Positions 21,064 through 33,222 of a DNA stretch of 64,000 nt are shown here, one piece after another. The stretch spans positions 81,014,756 through 81,078,755 of the forward strand of contig CM060731.1 in NCBI GenBank assembly GCA_030704615.1. Direction: 5' to 3'. The DNA is from Takakia lepidozioides (Eukaryota > Streptophyta > Takakiopsida > Takakiales > Takakiaceae). The translations under genes were made by a program, and so were the position numbers. How positions within the stretch are numbered: position 1 is the first letter of the stretch; each line of letters starts with the position of its first letter. The notes under the pieces were generated by a model, which did not search any database, was not told the DNA's origin, and saw only the letters and a program-made list of their open reading frames with translations.

Positions 21064-24060
21064 TTCTTCAATCGATCAGGAATAGGATAGGGCAGATAAA
21101 ACGAAGTATCAGTGGAATAATCAATAGAGCATTCCATTGTACTCAGTAGAATAGTATTCCGAAGTCATAATTCCTGTAGGATAATCCATAGAACTCTCAA
21201 TCCCATATTCATACCACTCTGAACAGACCTCTATATCTGGATACTTAACTTAATACTTTAGGACCCTCATTCTCTTCCATGTCAAAAAAATCTTGCAAAA
21301 CGGTCTTCTCCTGTTTCAATCTGTCAGTAAGAGAGTCGGCGACGTCCAGACAGTCAACTTCTCCTCATGTAGACTTGATGGTTAATTCTTACCAACTTGA
21401 GAGCATGCCATTCAAAAGAGTCAGCTACAAATGCGCGCCATCCCTTGGTCATTCGCCTCAATCTCCAAATCAATGATAGAGACAACTATTGGCCAATATA
21501 TAGTCACGAACAATACGATCAAAGATCCTGGGCAATGACTCTCCCCTTACAACTGGAAGCATAGTCTACGAAGTGGAGGGAGTATCCAAATCCGGAGCTG
21601 CATCACTGACGGAAAAGAGCACATGGCTCAGGAAAGTTGTTGCTGCATCAATAATTCTCATGAGAAAAATGAAAATCAACCACAAGGATAGGAGGAATGT
21701 CTGCCATGCAACCAAGCTTTCGGCAACCTAGAAAAGGGATCAACGGAACACCAGGGTGACAATTGTGTGGAGCAGCTAGAGTTTCGGATGTTGAGAAACT
21801 GGCCTTGAAGGATCAACTTCTGGTCTTTCACTCAAGGGCAAAGTCTATTCATGGACCAGAACGAACAGTCATTCCTACACGGGCCATAGCTTGCAAGATG
21901 CTCAAGTCAGGCTCAAGTAAATTACCAAGGAGAAATGCTCTGGGTGTGATGCTAGGGCCACACTGGACACATACATCCGTCGAACGCAGCTCCCATATTG
22001 CGGGGCCTCGGCGCGCAGCAGTGTCAGAGCGCGTCCTAAGACTGCCGCCATATGAAATCTTGACACCTGTCCAAGGTGAACTCTTTCCAACCTTAGTAAA
22101 TTATGCACAGAACACATACAATAATTTTTCGACAAACCCACCCACACTGATGTGACATGTGACGTGAGATAGGTGGGAAGGGAGGAGGAGGGCGACAACA
22201 ACGAAGATAGTGAAGACGGTAAGTATGATTTTGTGTTTTAAAATTCAACTACGCTGAAACCTGGTGTGTGCCTCTCGAGTGGATAACCTACCGTGATGCA
22301 TTGCAGAGTAATCATGCAAGATAGAAGATGAAAGCGTGAAAAGATGTGGGCCGTTGGATGGGCCACGATGTCGACCACCCATTTAAAGCCATGTAGGATG
22401 CAAATCAGCTTGAAGAACCAAGAAGAAAAGGGGGATTAAATACTAACTAAGCAGAGGGAGAGTAATTAAAAGTCAAGGCAACCGAGGAAAGGAGGTATTC
22501 TAAGTGAAATAAACAGCCACATAGTAATAATGTCTTGTCCTACGGTATATGACATCCCACAAGGCTTTTGATAAGGAATCTCACACTGGACGCAGGGCAC
22601 GTTGGGCGGACGTGCGTCACGACACCCGCAATGCAGCTGGACGGACGCAACCACATAGGCCACCGTCTGAGTGTTACAATAAACAAATTCTATAGTAAGG
22701 AAGCAGATAGTGAGGGAAGTAGCTAAAACAGGCATAATCTTATTTGTGAGCTTCCAGAGGAAGGCTGAAACTTTGGAAGATCTATTTTTCCTCCTAATAT
22801 CATTTCAGATTAGTTTCCATCACTTTGGTGAGTCTTATGGCCAAGTGTGCCCATTTCTATGTCCATTTAGCATTCATCATTTTTTTTGCCAAAGCAGAGA
22901 GTACCCCAATTTGACTCTATAAGCAAAGAAGGAGGATGGTCCTTGCACATCCAAAACCATTAGTCGGAAATTACAGGTCCTTCAAAGGAGCAGATAAGAA
23001 TCAGCACATCTCTGGGTAATGTAACTGCTAAAATACCCTTTGAGAAACACCTCCCAAAAGGAAGCGTAAATTATGGTGCCACTTCATCCAATGTTCTTAA
23101 AAGAGTATATACCCCAAATTCCAAATTCGAGCTTGGGCAATCATTATTACTCCATACCAGGTGCATGACTATGGGCTTTACATAATTCCATAAGGTTCCA
23201 TAAAGTTCCTTTTTTTGGGCCAACTAAAAAGGGAATGGCAAGGTCCTAAAAGTATTAAAAAATCCGTTTATATAAAGAATAGAAAACAAGTGTGAAATGT
23301 CAACTGAGATGTTTTTGTAGGGTGCTTTTAAAAAAAAAAATTACTAAATTTTAAATGGGTATCTAGAGAGACACCCCTTGCATAATTGGAAGATAGGTAA
23401 TCGTGGATTACTTCATTTTAGTAATCCACTGACCATCTGCAACGAGTGTAAAAAATAAGAGAGTTTGTTTATTAAGTGCGTTCAAAAAATGTTTTTATTT
23501 GGACAACGGGCAAAACAAGCTTGGCTACGCCATTGTTATCATTCTATGGGTCCTGATGGAAGCTGATGGCGTATGCAATCAAGATTTTGCTTGGCAAAAG
23601 CTCATGAGGCTAATTAGATGATGAGAGAGAACAAGGAATATGAATTACCCACATACTTGGAGAAGGGTTTAGGGTTTAGGGTTTTCACTTCACCTTGAAG
23701 AGCTATTAATCTGCCATTTGGAGTGTGGACATAATATGCCTATTCCAAATGTCATTACTTGGGTTTTGGTCCTTAGAGTCTAACTTAGTGTCATTCATAC
23801 TATATGGCATGTAAGGTTACATTGCATGACCCTCCATTTTTAGGATAACTTAAAGACAAATTAACTCCTAATATTGAATTAACTTTACGCTGCTGGAAAA
23901 CAATACATGGCATGATGTGAGTAGGAGGGACGCGGATTATCTTAGCTGTGGCCTGCACTTTTTCATGTACATTAGTTTTACCATTTTTAGGTTTATCTTC
24001 ATTTTTCATCTGGGGTTTCTTCTCCATAGCGCATTGACATCAGTCACCAACCACCTTTTT
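21064..24060. other. Intergenic, no gene seen
   Basis: AT-rich sequence without supportable coding. Contains a short run of the plant-type telomere motif at about 23665-23685 (gggtttagggtttaggg), which alone is too short to be a telomeric tract. Confidence 0.4.
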
Positions 24061-24069
24061 CACTCTTTT

Positions 24070-24640
24070 GCAGATGTTTTGCTTAGTTACTTCAAAGGTG
24101 AAGATGTTGTAGCAGCATAAGATTTCAGGGACACTGGTTGGACACTCGAGATTGCACGCTGGCGGCTCGAGGACACCAACGCAGTCTCCTAAATCAGAGC
24201 TTAACAACAATAGACCGTTCACATTGACTCTACATTGATGGAAACTCTATATTGGTGGAAACTGACGTGACTGGCAGATTCATGCATGGTAGCCAACATA
24301 CTATTTTGAAAATTAACCCCCATCCAAAAGAGGAGGCCATTGCATAGAGCTCTTCCCCAATGCCCAAGTCCGCAGCAGCTCCAGCATAATGACCAACGAC
24401 ACTACCTCTTCATCATCCATCTTGAAGCCTGCTGTAATAAAACAGAGCACTCCCCACTCATTTGACCTACCTTCCCAATCGCGAAAAAGAAATACAATGT
24501 GCAAATAAAAGAGAATGCAAACATGACGCCAAAGCAGAGAAGAAAAGATGGGTGGCTAAGGTAAGAAGAAGGAAAAGAACTTATCAGGGAGATTTTAGTA
24601 GCTTTTCCATGTGGCATGTAATTTTTTGACAAGGTAAGAT
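24070..24640 (-). mobile_element. Harbinger-like repeat, copy 1
   Basis: Aligns over about 570 bases in the same orientation with 55470-56010, with many small differences. On the minus strand both copies read TAGFKMDDEE followed by a Leu-rich stretch (copy 1 VVSLVIMLELL, copy 2 LVLLVLILELL). This resembles the very N-terminus of plant and animal PIF/Harbinger transposases (MDDEE followed by a Leu-rich helix). No catalytic domain is left. A terminal block just beyond (about 24645-24720) is present in reverse orientation at 56213-56290. Confidence 0.45.
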
Positions 24641-24793
24641 AAGCTAATGTACTATTCACAACACATGTTACGTCACTTGATGGTAGCATATTATCTTACA
24701 TGTAACTTTAAAATATGTTCACACTTTACACCCAGTACAAAGTTAAATTTCAATTGCAATATATATATAAGACTGCTCATTGTTTGTATGTTG

Positions 24794-25625
24794 TTAACCC
24801 TTAAGTTCCCGAGCCCTTTTTTGACTTTTTACCAATTTTGGGTACCCAGCTGCAGTAAATTGCCCCTAGAAATCTACCAAAAATCATCCACAGATTCCAG
24901 CCTTATAGCAATGGGCCCAGCTCATTTATGCATAACATACCAAAAAATGAGCCAAGTTCACCGTGGAAATTGTGAGATTATAGCGTTGGCCCGGACCTCA
25001 AATATCAGGTCCCAAAGAAAAAGTGAGAAAGAAATAGGTTTGACCAAATCAAAACCTAGCTTTCTCCAATTTTGCTTGCCCCAAGACCCACCATTTTCAA
25101 ATCAATAGTGGAGTGGCTATGACCCCACTAAATTGCAGGTCCAACTGATTTTTTCACCTATGCTTGCTATGCATGCAATTACATGGGGGTTGAAATCTCA
25201 AAATTGACAACAGAAAATGTGCCTCCAAATGAAGTACTTTTTTTTCTACAAATTTTTTAAAAGCCAATGGTGGACGTGTGTATGTAATGCTCACACACCA
25301 CAAGGTGAAGTGTTCTTTCCAAAATTGCTAATTTTCTGCCAAAAATGGCCTTTGGAGTGCAATCTGTTTTGGGCTTGTTTACCTGCCACGTTAGCGGTTA
25401 ACAGCCCTTTTCAAGCCCCAAAACGTAAAATTAAAGATCTAAGATATTTTTTGTAAGTCGTAGCTTTTGTTTTTTTTTTAAATTTTTTTTTACAACATAT
25501 TAAGACAAATTCCTTGTCATTAAAGTTTCAGGAGTGGGCCCCATCAGATTAGATCTGCAAAAATTAGGTGGAACTGTAAATTCAAAGTGATCCGGTTCAG
25601 GTCGCTTGGGAACTTAAGGGTTAAG
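24794..25625. mobile_element. Non-autonomous piggyBac-type element (MITE)
   Basis: The left end is TTAA then CCCTTAAGTTCCCGAGC (24798-24814). The right end is the inverted GCTTGGGAACTTAAGGG (25605-25621) then TTAA. The 17-bp terminal inverted repeats differ at one base and are flanked by the target site TTAA, the hallmark of piggyBac, whose ends commonly begin CCC. The 824-bp body has no transposase frame, so it depends on enzyme supplied elsewhere. Near-identical ends suggest it is not very old. Confidence 0.75.
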
Positions 25626-26266
25626 TTAACTAGGAATACTTACAAAAAAAAAAAAAAAGATGTACTCGGACTCTGCAAAATTTCATGGAGTAGCTGCTCA
25701 ATAGTTATTTCTGGCATTTTAAGGGAATATATACCCCAAATTATGGGTGCCGAGGATAGCCATCCAATCATAGCACTCCATCCCAAGTGCACAACTTGAA
25801 CGTTTCTCCAACCGTCTAGCAAGCTCGATGGCCTCCACAGGTTCCTGTGCGCTACACTTCCATAACCGTGCATAACCGACAACTAACCGCCGGGTATATC
25901 TGTCTGGTTGCCATACCCTGCCAACACTGGTTTGTACTCATATGGTCACAAGGTCCTCAAATTTAAAATAGAATGAAAAAAAAGTTTTTGCATTTCAGAC
26001 ATGAGAAGAACCAAGAGCACAAAATTGACTGTTTGCGCCACAGTATAGCAACTCATTGGAGTGTTCACTCAAGAACATGAGAAACAGGATATATTCTCAC
26101 AACAGAGTACACAACAACTGACTACACAATGTTTACTCAAAAACATGTGGCCAGCAAAAAATAACTCCCAGATCTGCAAATAATGCACAGAGGAAAAACA
26201 GGTATAATCCTCTCACTGTTTCTGAACTAAGGTCAACCACTTCGGAGGTACTTTGGTGCGATTCTC
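25626..26266. other. Spacer and 3' flank of the RCC1 gene
   Basis: No gene seen. Probably includes the 3' UTR of the minus-strand RCC1 gene that ends at 26267. Confidence 0.5.
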
Positions 26267-29200
26267 TCATTTCTCAGACACCAGAGCCAAGGTATGCCAC
26301 CAGCCACATGCAATACTGCTCACTCGTGCACCTTTGTCCATGGTCACTTGTACAGGCAAATCTTTGTCGGTGGTATCGCCTAAACCAAGCTGCAGACATA
26401 GGACTGTTTATCAGACACTAGGCCTATGTATCAGGTGAATGATGTAATGCAAGACTGTTTGAAACTGCATCCACTCTGTAACAAAGGATTATATTCCTCT
26501 CATCAAAAAAGATTTGTTTAGGACATTACCTGCCCATACTTATTCCAACCCCAACCGAACACCTTTCCGGACTCTGTCCAACCCCCAACATCAATGAAGA
26601 AAAAAACATCTTAGTCTGTGTAAAATTCAACCACACCTCATTTCAAGAACAGTCATATAAACACAACAGCATGATCTGAGCTGAAGTTTATGGCTAACCT
26701 GTAAGGATAGTACTGTGGCGAGCACCACATGCAACAGATATTGCTGTCTCATCCTCCAGGACTGGTGCTTCCACTAGCCTCGGAAGTATCTGCACAATGT
26801 ATCCAATGCGCACATTTATAGATAAATTAGGAAAACTTTTACTGAAAGTAGCTGCACACACCACTGCATCTTCAGTGGCACCCAAAGCTCTAGCTACACG
26901 AAATGCTATTTCAGAGGGCCTGTTGTCGGGAATTCCACTGCAATACCCGTAAGTTCCGCTATGTCAAGATGTCAACTTGAACTGAAGAGCAGTAGCAAGG
27001 AGGACCCCAAGAAGAGAACAGATAACAGAGCATGATCAATACTGCTATTCTGACCCATAGTGGCAAATCCTTGAAGTGCCTCCACTACAAACCTCAATTG
27101 AAAGAGAGATTGGCCTCTGCTCCAATCCCATGAAGGTGCTATCCTTTTAGCTAGAGAATTCACTCTGATTGGGAGTGGAGTTCTATCTCTACATCCAGAG
27201 CTACAGATGTACAGGGAAGCTGTACCACTTTCCCCATCCGGAAACTCATCACTGTGGATCATAGATGATATTCCCTCCACATGCAAGGACAAAGTTGACG
27301 CCGCTCGTGCTGCCAACAAATTTTAGGCACAGTTGAGTCCGAACATAAGTGTGACAGTTGTCTTATCATACGAAGCACACAATGGGATTAGCTAGACCGC
27401 ATGACATCGATGTATCTCCAAATGGGTAACAAATAGATATGAGGAACTCCAACCTCTGCATGATCCCCTCCGACGCCCAGTTGGCCAAACTGGTTGCCCC
27501 CACATGCATAAACGTCTCCACAGTCTGTTATACAAAGAGTATGCCATAGACCTGCAGCGACTCCTGTGACGTTTAGCCCTCCTAATGTTGCCACATGGCA
27601 AGGACTCAGCACATCTTCGGTACTGCCTTGCCCACTCTGTCATGCACAGACACATCATTTCTTTAAGGTCCTCTTAATTTTGCAATATAGCTCCTGGAAC
27701 AGCACCAATTTTTGCAGTATTTTGATACAGCCAGTTTGGCTCCAGACACAACCCTTGAGACTGAAATATCATACAGCATAGCTAGAAATTGCAGGGTATT
27801 CTTTGACAATTTGTGGGCAAATCTCCTTATGCATGATGTCTTCACTATCATACATTGAAAACTAAAACAGCAAATTATACCCTAGATTTGTTCAGCCTAC
27901 ATATACACGTTCATCCACAGACACATTGGAGTAGTTAAGAGAGCATTGACTCCATGCTGGGAAGGGAGGACCAACTTATCTCACCTGTCCATAAAGGCCC
28001 CAACCAAAAGTCAGCAGTGCTCCAGCATCTGCACTCATTTGTTGCAAAGATTACTTTCAGACAACAGTGCAGGTCCACAATTATGCACAAATAATACAGA
28101 CCACTATTTCATACAAACCAGGAAGCAACAAACATCGAATGGGCTTTAACACTCTGAAAAGAGAGGCTATGAGACAATCATAAAGCTTCTCTGTGACATC
28201 GCCATCGGGAACTCTGTTCGAAGGATAAAAGTACTGTCTCTCACATGAAAATGCCAATCCCTTCCAAGAATATTCTCAGTGCTTGCACCGAACGGAGTAT
28301 TGCAACATCTTCCACTAGTATTATAATGATAATGCTAATGGTGTCCACCCAGCCACTGCATGATGTTTGTGTAAAATCTATATGTGGAAGATATAGATAG
28401 TGTCACTTGACAACTGTTAGCAATTTGGTCTTTAGCCCCGTGTAAGGAGAATTTGCAATTTACGTACTCAGGCCCAGGGTATCGCATCAGCTCTTTTGCC
28501 AGAAGGATAACACCGCGCTGGGCAGCCACGGCCTTTCGAACTGAACAAATAGTATCAACCAACGAAACCTTAGCGCGTAGGTAATATTCAGGTCATATCT
28601 ACTTCAGACACTGAATGGACAGAAAGGGGAAAAGGTCATTGGGGTGGGACAGGGTAGGGGTTGTTATGCAGAGTAGATTGACTCTACACTGCAAACAATA
28701 AATTTGACGGGCCACCTCTCTCAGACATAGTGTTTGTACTATACTCTAACAAAGATTGTAGTTCAACATAAAGAGACAGAAATTTTGAGGTATGGGAGAC
28801 ACACCTGCACTACAGTACTGAAAGGAAGGAAGGGGAAGAAGTGGGGGAAGAAGGGACTAGCCGTGAAACTGAGGACAACAAAGAGTGTACCTGTAATAAC
28901 AACACTATGACGGCCTCCACACGCAATTGCTTTTACAAAACTGCCAGAAACCTTAACAGCTAAACCTCCCGAAGTTGGTTTTCTGTTTGCTCCAATATCA
29001 TGGCCAGGCAAATGTATCAATTGGGGTGTTGATACAATGCGCGTCCGAGAGCCCAACCCTAGTTGCCCTTCACCTCCATATCCCCATCCCCAAACACTGC
29101 CACCATCTACAACCAGGAAATTGTCAAGTATAGTGACAAACTGTTGCATGATTTCCCCTAAGTGTCCAGTGGACCGAGTTTCGTATTTATGACTCCTATA

Positions 29201-32155
29201 GTCCCACTCATTCTCATCCCTTCAAAATTTTGTCCAGTTTTGTTTGTTGTTGGCAATCTAATTTCATCTGCAAGCCCCCAATATGTGCAGTCATATAACA
29301 GAATCATTCCGCCCACCATAGCAACTTGCAATATAAAGTATTGACTTGCATGAAAACTTCTGTGCACAAATTACAAAGGATTGCAAGCTTTTTGGTTTGA
29401 TGGAAACCTTTTCACTTGATAACAAAGACAGGATTGCTAAGAGTATGTTAGTCTTGATACCTGAAAGCGCAAGCGTGTGCCGTCCACCTGCAGCCACAGA
29501 AATGATTGTCACCCCTGGATCCAAGCACACCATGCTCGGTGGTGCCATCACATTTTCATCACCGGTACTCAAGGTTTCTGGTGACCCTACCTCCTCAGTG
29601 TTTGCTAACCTCCGCTTCTTGGGGCCCTCTTGCCCACCTTTCTCGCAGGTTTTACCACTTCCACTTCGACCTGAACGACCAGATTGTTTGCTATGTGCTA
29701 AGGGGTTCCCAGCTGGTCGCAATGGTGAAGCAAATGAATTTGTCTTACCAGAACCCATGTTACATTTCCGGGGTGAAATTTGCAAGTAAGTATTTGGAGT
29801 ACAGTCTGAGACATCATCTTCCTGCCCATGAGCTGCCTCAGTATTACAGCAATTTTCAGTTACCCCTGCATCTTTATTAGTCTTGCTGTTTGGGACGCAC
29901 TCACTCCAACCCCAAGTGAAAACACTGCCCTTGCCTGCACAGCACATGGAAAACAGGTTACAGACCGAGATACATGCAAGGGGGACGCACTCACTCCAAC
30001 CCCTAGTTTAAACACTGCCCTTGCCTGCACAGCACATGGAAAACGTGTTACAGACCGAGATACATGCAAGGGGAAAAAACAAGAGACAATAATAGAGAAA
30101 TTTTCCCTGACACAATTGAGGGAGAGAGTCACTGGAACTTGTAGTTGAAAAGAACTATCAGTATCAACCCACCTGTCACTGCTACACAATGTGCCCATCC
30201 TGCTGCTGCTTGGATGATAGGGTCATCTGTTTGCAAAGGATATGGCTCCGGGCATTCCTGGCCAGAGATAGGGACCATAAAGTGAATATCCATATCTGAA
30301 GCATATGTCAAGTTGTCTAACATAACGAAAGCAAATGAGCTGAAGTATGTTGTCTTCTTACATACCTCTTATGGAATACATCCATATAAACCAGATGTAA
30401 TAACTTTGGATGAGCCAGCGGCTGAGTAACTATCACGGAACAGAGTCATAAATCACTAGATTTTACACATGCTTGAGAAAGTGAAATGTGCATCTTAGCA
30501 TACTTTTAGCAGGCTAACATAACAAAAGGAAATGTTGCTCAATTATGTGTTCCTGCTGACATCAATAGAATCTCCAAAGCAGATGAAAAGACTTTTGATT
30601 AGCCATTCACTGAGTAACAATCATGGAACAGAGCCATGACACACTACATTTTCAACATGTGCACAAGGAGGGACCAGAAATGTGCATCAAAGCTGTTTCA
30701 GCAATCACAACATCCATTACACAGATGGTCATGCACTGTTCCATCAATCTTGTTTGATATTTTTACTATTCAAACAGCAGTCTCGGCTCCCCTTGAAATA
30801 TGTCATTTACTTGTCTAAGATCTGAAATAATTCAACAAGTTTTAAGTTAGTTAAACCTGAAGTTGGGTGCAAGTGGCGGATGCACATAAGCTTGCCAGGA
30901 TAGTAGGAGAATAAAGAAGAAATATGCTGACCTGCTGCTTGCCTGAAATAAGATAGCACTGCCCAAGGTCGGTGGTTGACCCCCAAGTGTTCAGTTTGCC
31001 TGCGTCTGCGCATGTCGAAGTTTGGGAAAGTTCCACACTGCGGTTTAGCGATTGAGCCATCCTCCACTGTGATGGAAGGACTTAAGGACATCCAACTGCT
31101 TAACAGGCAGCTAGCTAGTAATATAAGAGCTGTCATTGAATTTATTTTCATGTTCTTCTTTTGTAACCTGCCTTTTTCACGATCTCATTTGCCCGATGGA
31201 GATTTTAGCACACAGCGCATGCTATACTTCAGATGCGTCTTAAATAACAGAGGATGTTCCATAAGTAAACAGCAGAAGTGAGACGCCTCACTTCAACTTT
31301 TGACAGGTTACATCCCACATATTAACATGACTATTACTTCAATGCTCAGGGCTCAGCGGAGTTGGTTGATTGCCCCATCCCGCGGTTAAAATCCTAGTCT
31401 ACCGCGTGACGCAACCGTATGTGCAACAGAATATCGTTCCAAGTATCCAATGACCTAATGAACCAATCCCAGTGCCATCTGCTGAACCGCACAATCACTT
31501 GCGTGCATTATTTTTCTAACAAACTAAAACTAGTCCAAGGCCAGCCAAGCCATCCCTGAGTTTCTGGCCTCACATTGATGAGATGCTTCTCAAATGTACG
31601 GCGCAAGATTTATGAGAGTGGCACGCTATTTGTGGTGTGAGAGTAAATTTCTGGACATTGTCCAATTTCGAATGATCGCATCTTTCAAATGAAAGTATCT
31701 GGCGGGCCCTTCGACTGCCAGCGAGAACATTTCAAGACTGCTAGGAGATGCGACAGTTTCGGGGCGACCAAGAGCCTCGATCCAAGTCTTCGCATGCCTT
31801 CCAATTTACAGCTCCCCTGTTTCGATTTCCTTTGATGCGCTTTCCTTCGACTATTTCTCTCACTAACAATCAAAACTTAAACGCATTCAGCTCACGACGT
31901 TTATATCTCTACTGACACCTATAAAAATAGTATCGCGACCGAGGAAAAATAGATCTACGCACCAGAAATTGCTAACGCAAAGCCACATCCGCCATTGCAA
32001 ACAGATTCCAACGGCGCATCTAGCAACGGCGCTGGCACTGGCGTAGGCCGAAGCAGCGGTGCTCGCTGCGAGGAGGCAGCAGGCAGGTAACCCCACATGC
32101 GCACACTGTATCTCTCGCCATCGGATCCCGCATTACGAAGTCCTCCATGTCTCAT
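26267..32155 (-). CDS. RCC1-repeat (seven-bladed propeller) protein
   Basis: Ten exons, in transcript order: 32155-31963, 31005-30932, 30257-30173, 29934-29461, 29106-28891, 28028-27985, 27636-27454, 26789-26699, 26573-26530, 26389-26267. All have GT/AG borders and consistent phases, giving 508 aa. Seven RCC1 signatures, one per blade, can be read: GCGFALAIS, GWAHCVAVT, GGRHTLALS, GGRHSVVIT, GLWHTLCIT, GARHSTILT, GWWHTLALV. Each is preceded or followed by a W/F-G strand such as TWGSTTDLGQCY, TWGWSECVP, WGWGYGGEGQLGLG, TFGWGLYGQ, CGGNQFGQLG, GWGWNKYGQ. Exon 4 inserts a Ser/Gly/Lys-rich loop with PKKRR, a possible nuclear signal. It is related to the plant RCC1/UVR8 superfamily, but the GWRHT triad and tryptophan pattern of the UVR8 photoreceptor are absent, so a UV-B receptor role is unlikely. 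Partner and pathway are unknown. Confidence 0.93.
29892..30071. repeat. 90-bp tandem duplication covering the start of RCC1 exon 4
   Basis: 29892-29981 and 29982-30071 are near-identical. The unit contains the splice acceptor and the first 14 or so codons of exon 4 (minus strand). The upstream copy therefore carries a second, decoy acceptor followed by a diverged reading. Confidence 0.85.
31345..31420 (+). repeat. tRNA-derived SINE-like head
   Basis: Contains an A-box-like gctcagcggagttggtt and, about 30 bases on, a B-box-like cggttaaaatcctag, in the spacing of a pol III tRNA-type promoter. It does not fold into a tRNA. Located in intron 1 of the RCC1 gene, antisense to it. Confidence 0.35.
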
Positions 32156-32892
32156 CGCCGCTCCTCCAATGTCGGTAGGCCTTGCAAAAGATTCATGAGG
32201 TGGCCGATCAAGAACTCAATCCCTATGACAGAGCCTCACAAGGCCTGCGGACGGGAAACAGAAAAGCGACTCAAAGAATGAATCGTCTTCCCCCTCTCAG
32301 CTTGCAATGCCCGTTCCTCAAATGAACATATGTAGTGAATGAAGATCGAGATGAGAGGGAGCCAGCTGATATAAGAACGCCGAGTACTTAGAGGGGGAAA
32401 GAAATTAGAATTCTCAAGTCCAAGGTGCCAAGTGTTTGTGACAGCACGTGCACGACTACCGATGGCTTCACGCGACATGGCAGGTAAAGACAGATCCAAG
32501 ATTGAGCCTCATGCAATCAACTGCGGCCATCTGACATATCTCCGTTGGCTGCATCCCAGCACAGTGCGGAATATCGTGTCGGTCCCTGTCGAGATTCGCG
32601 CCCCTCCCCCTCCCTCGACTCTCAGCCTCGCTCTCTTCTTCTCCCTGTCCCAAAGCACCCGCGCAACCCACGCGTGCCACGCCGCACCCGGCGGGGACCG
32701 CCAGGTGCCCGTGGCGCCCACGATCCATTAAGATCCCTGCCCAGTCGTCACGGATGGATGACTCTAGCAGGAAGATAATAGAAATGAGGTAATATAATTC
32801 ATGCACACGTGCAACCTCTGACAGGGACGGTTTCCGGTATGTCAAATATTCCCCACCCTCTCTTGGGAGTGACATGGAACGTAAGGAGTGTA

Positions 32893-33050
32893 AACTGGGG
32901 GTTAAGCTGGGTTACACAATGGGGAGTGTAACTCCACTTGGGGTTACACTGGGTTACACCACGGGGTGTCTAACTCCACTTGGGGTTACACTGGGTTACA
33001 CCACGGGGTGTCTAACTCCACTTGGGGTTACACTAAATCACACTTGGTCT
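32893..33050. repeat. 42-bp minisatellite, nearly four units
   Basis: Units starting at 32930, 32972 and 33014 are almost identical (aactccacttggggttacac...). A diverged unit precedes them. Strongly strand-biased in G. No coding potential. Confidence 0.9.
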
Positions 33051-33129
33051 TGAAATTCGGCTAAGTATAAAATAGACCAAGAAGATTTACACAAGAGAAC
33101 GGGGTTACACCAATAGGGATACCGATACC

Positions 33130-33222
33130 CAGGTTAGACTACAACAGCCTCCCATCAAGAATCGAACTGGAAATCTTGCCGCCTGCTCTGCAATCACCTT
33201 ACCAACACGACCACAATATGAA
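33130..33222 (-). repeat. tRNA-derived SINE-like head
   Basis: On the minus strand gtggtcgtgttggtaaggt is followed about 35 bases later by cagttcgattctt, resembling the pol III A and B boxes. The arms do not pair well enough for a tRNA. The 42-bp minisatellite lies downstream of it on the same strand and could be its tail. Confidence 0.35.

Noticed and set aside
23665-23685. Telomere or interstitial telomeric array
   Set aside because: Only two to three TTTAGGG units; too short to be more than a motif.
29161-29880. Plus-strand frames of up to 147 codons in the RCC1 region
   Set aside because: They are antisense to exon 4 of the RCC1 gene, whose reading is supported by repeat signatures and splice phases.
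26267-32155. UVR8 UV-B photoreceptor
   Set aside because: It is a seven-bladed RCC1 protein but lacks the GWRHT repeats and the tryptophan cluster that define UVR8.
33130-33222. tRNA gene on the minus strand
   Set aside because: A and B box resemble a tRNA, but the acceptor, anticodon and T arms do not pair properly. Called a SINE head instead.
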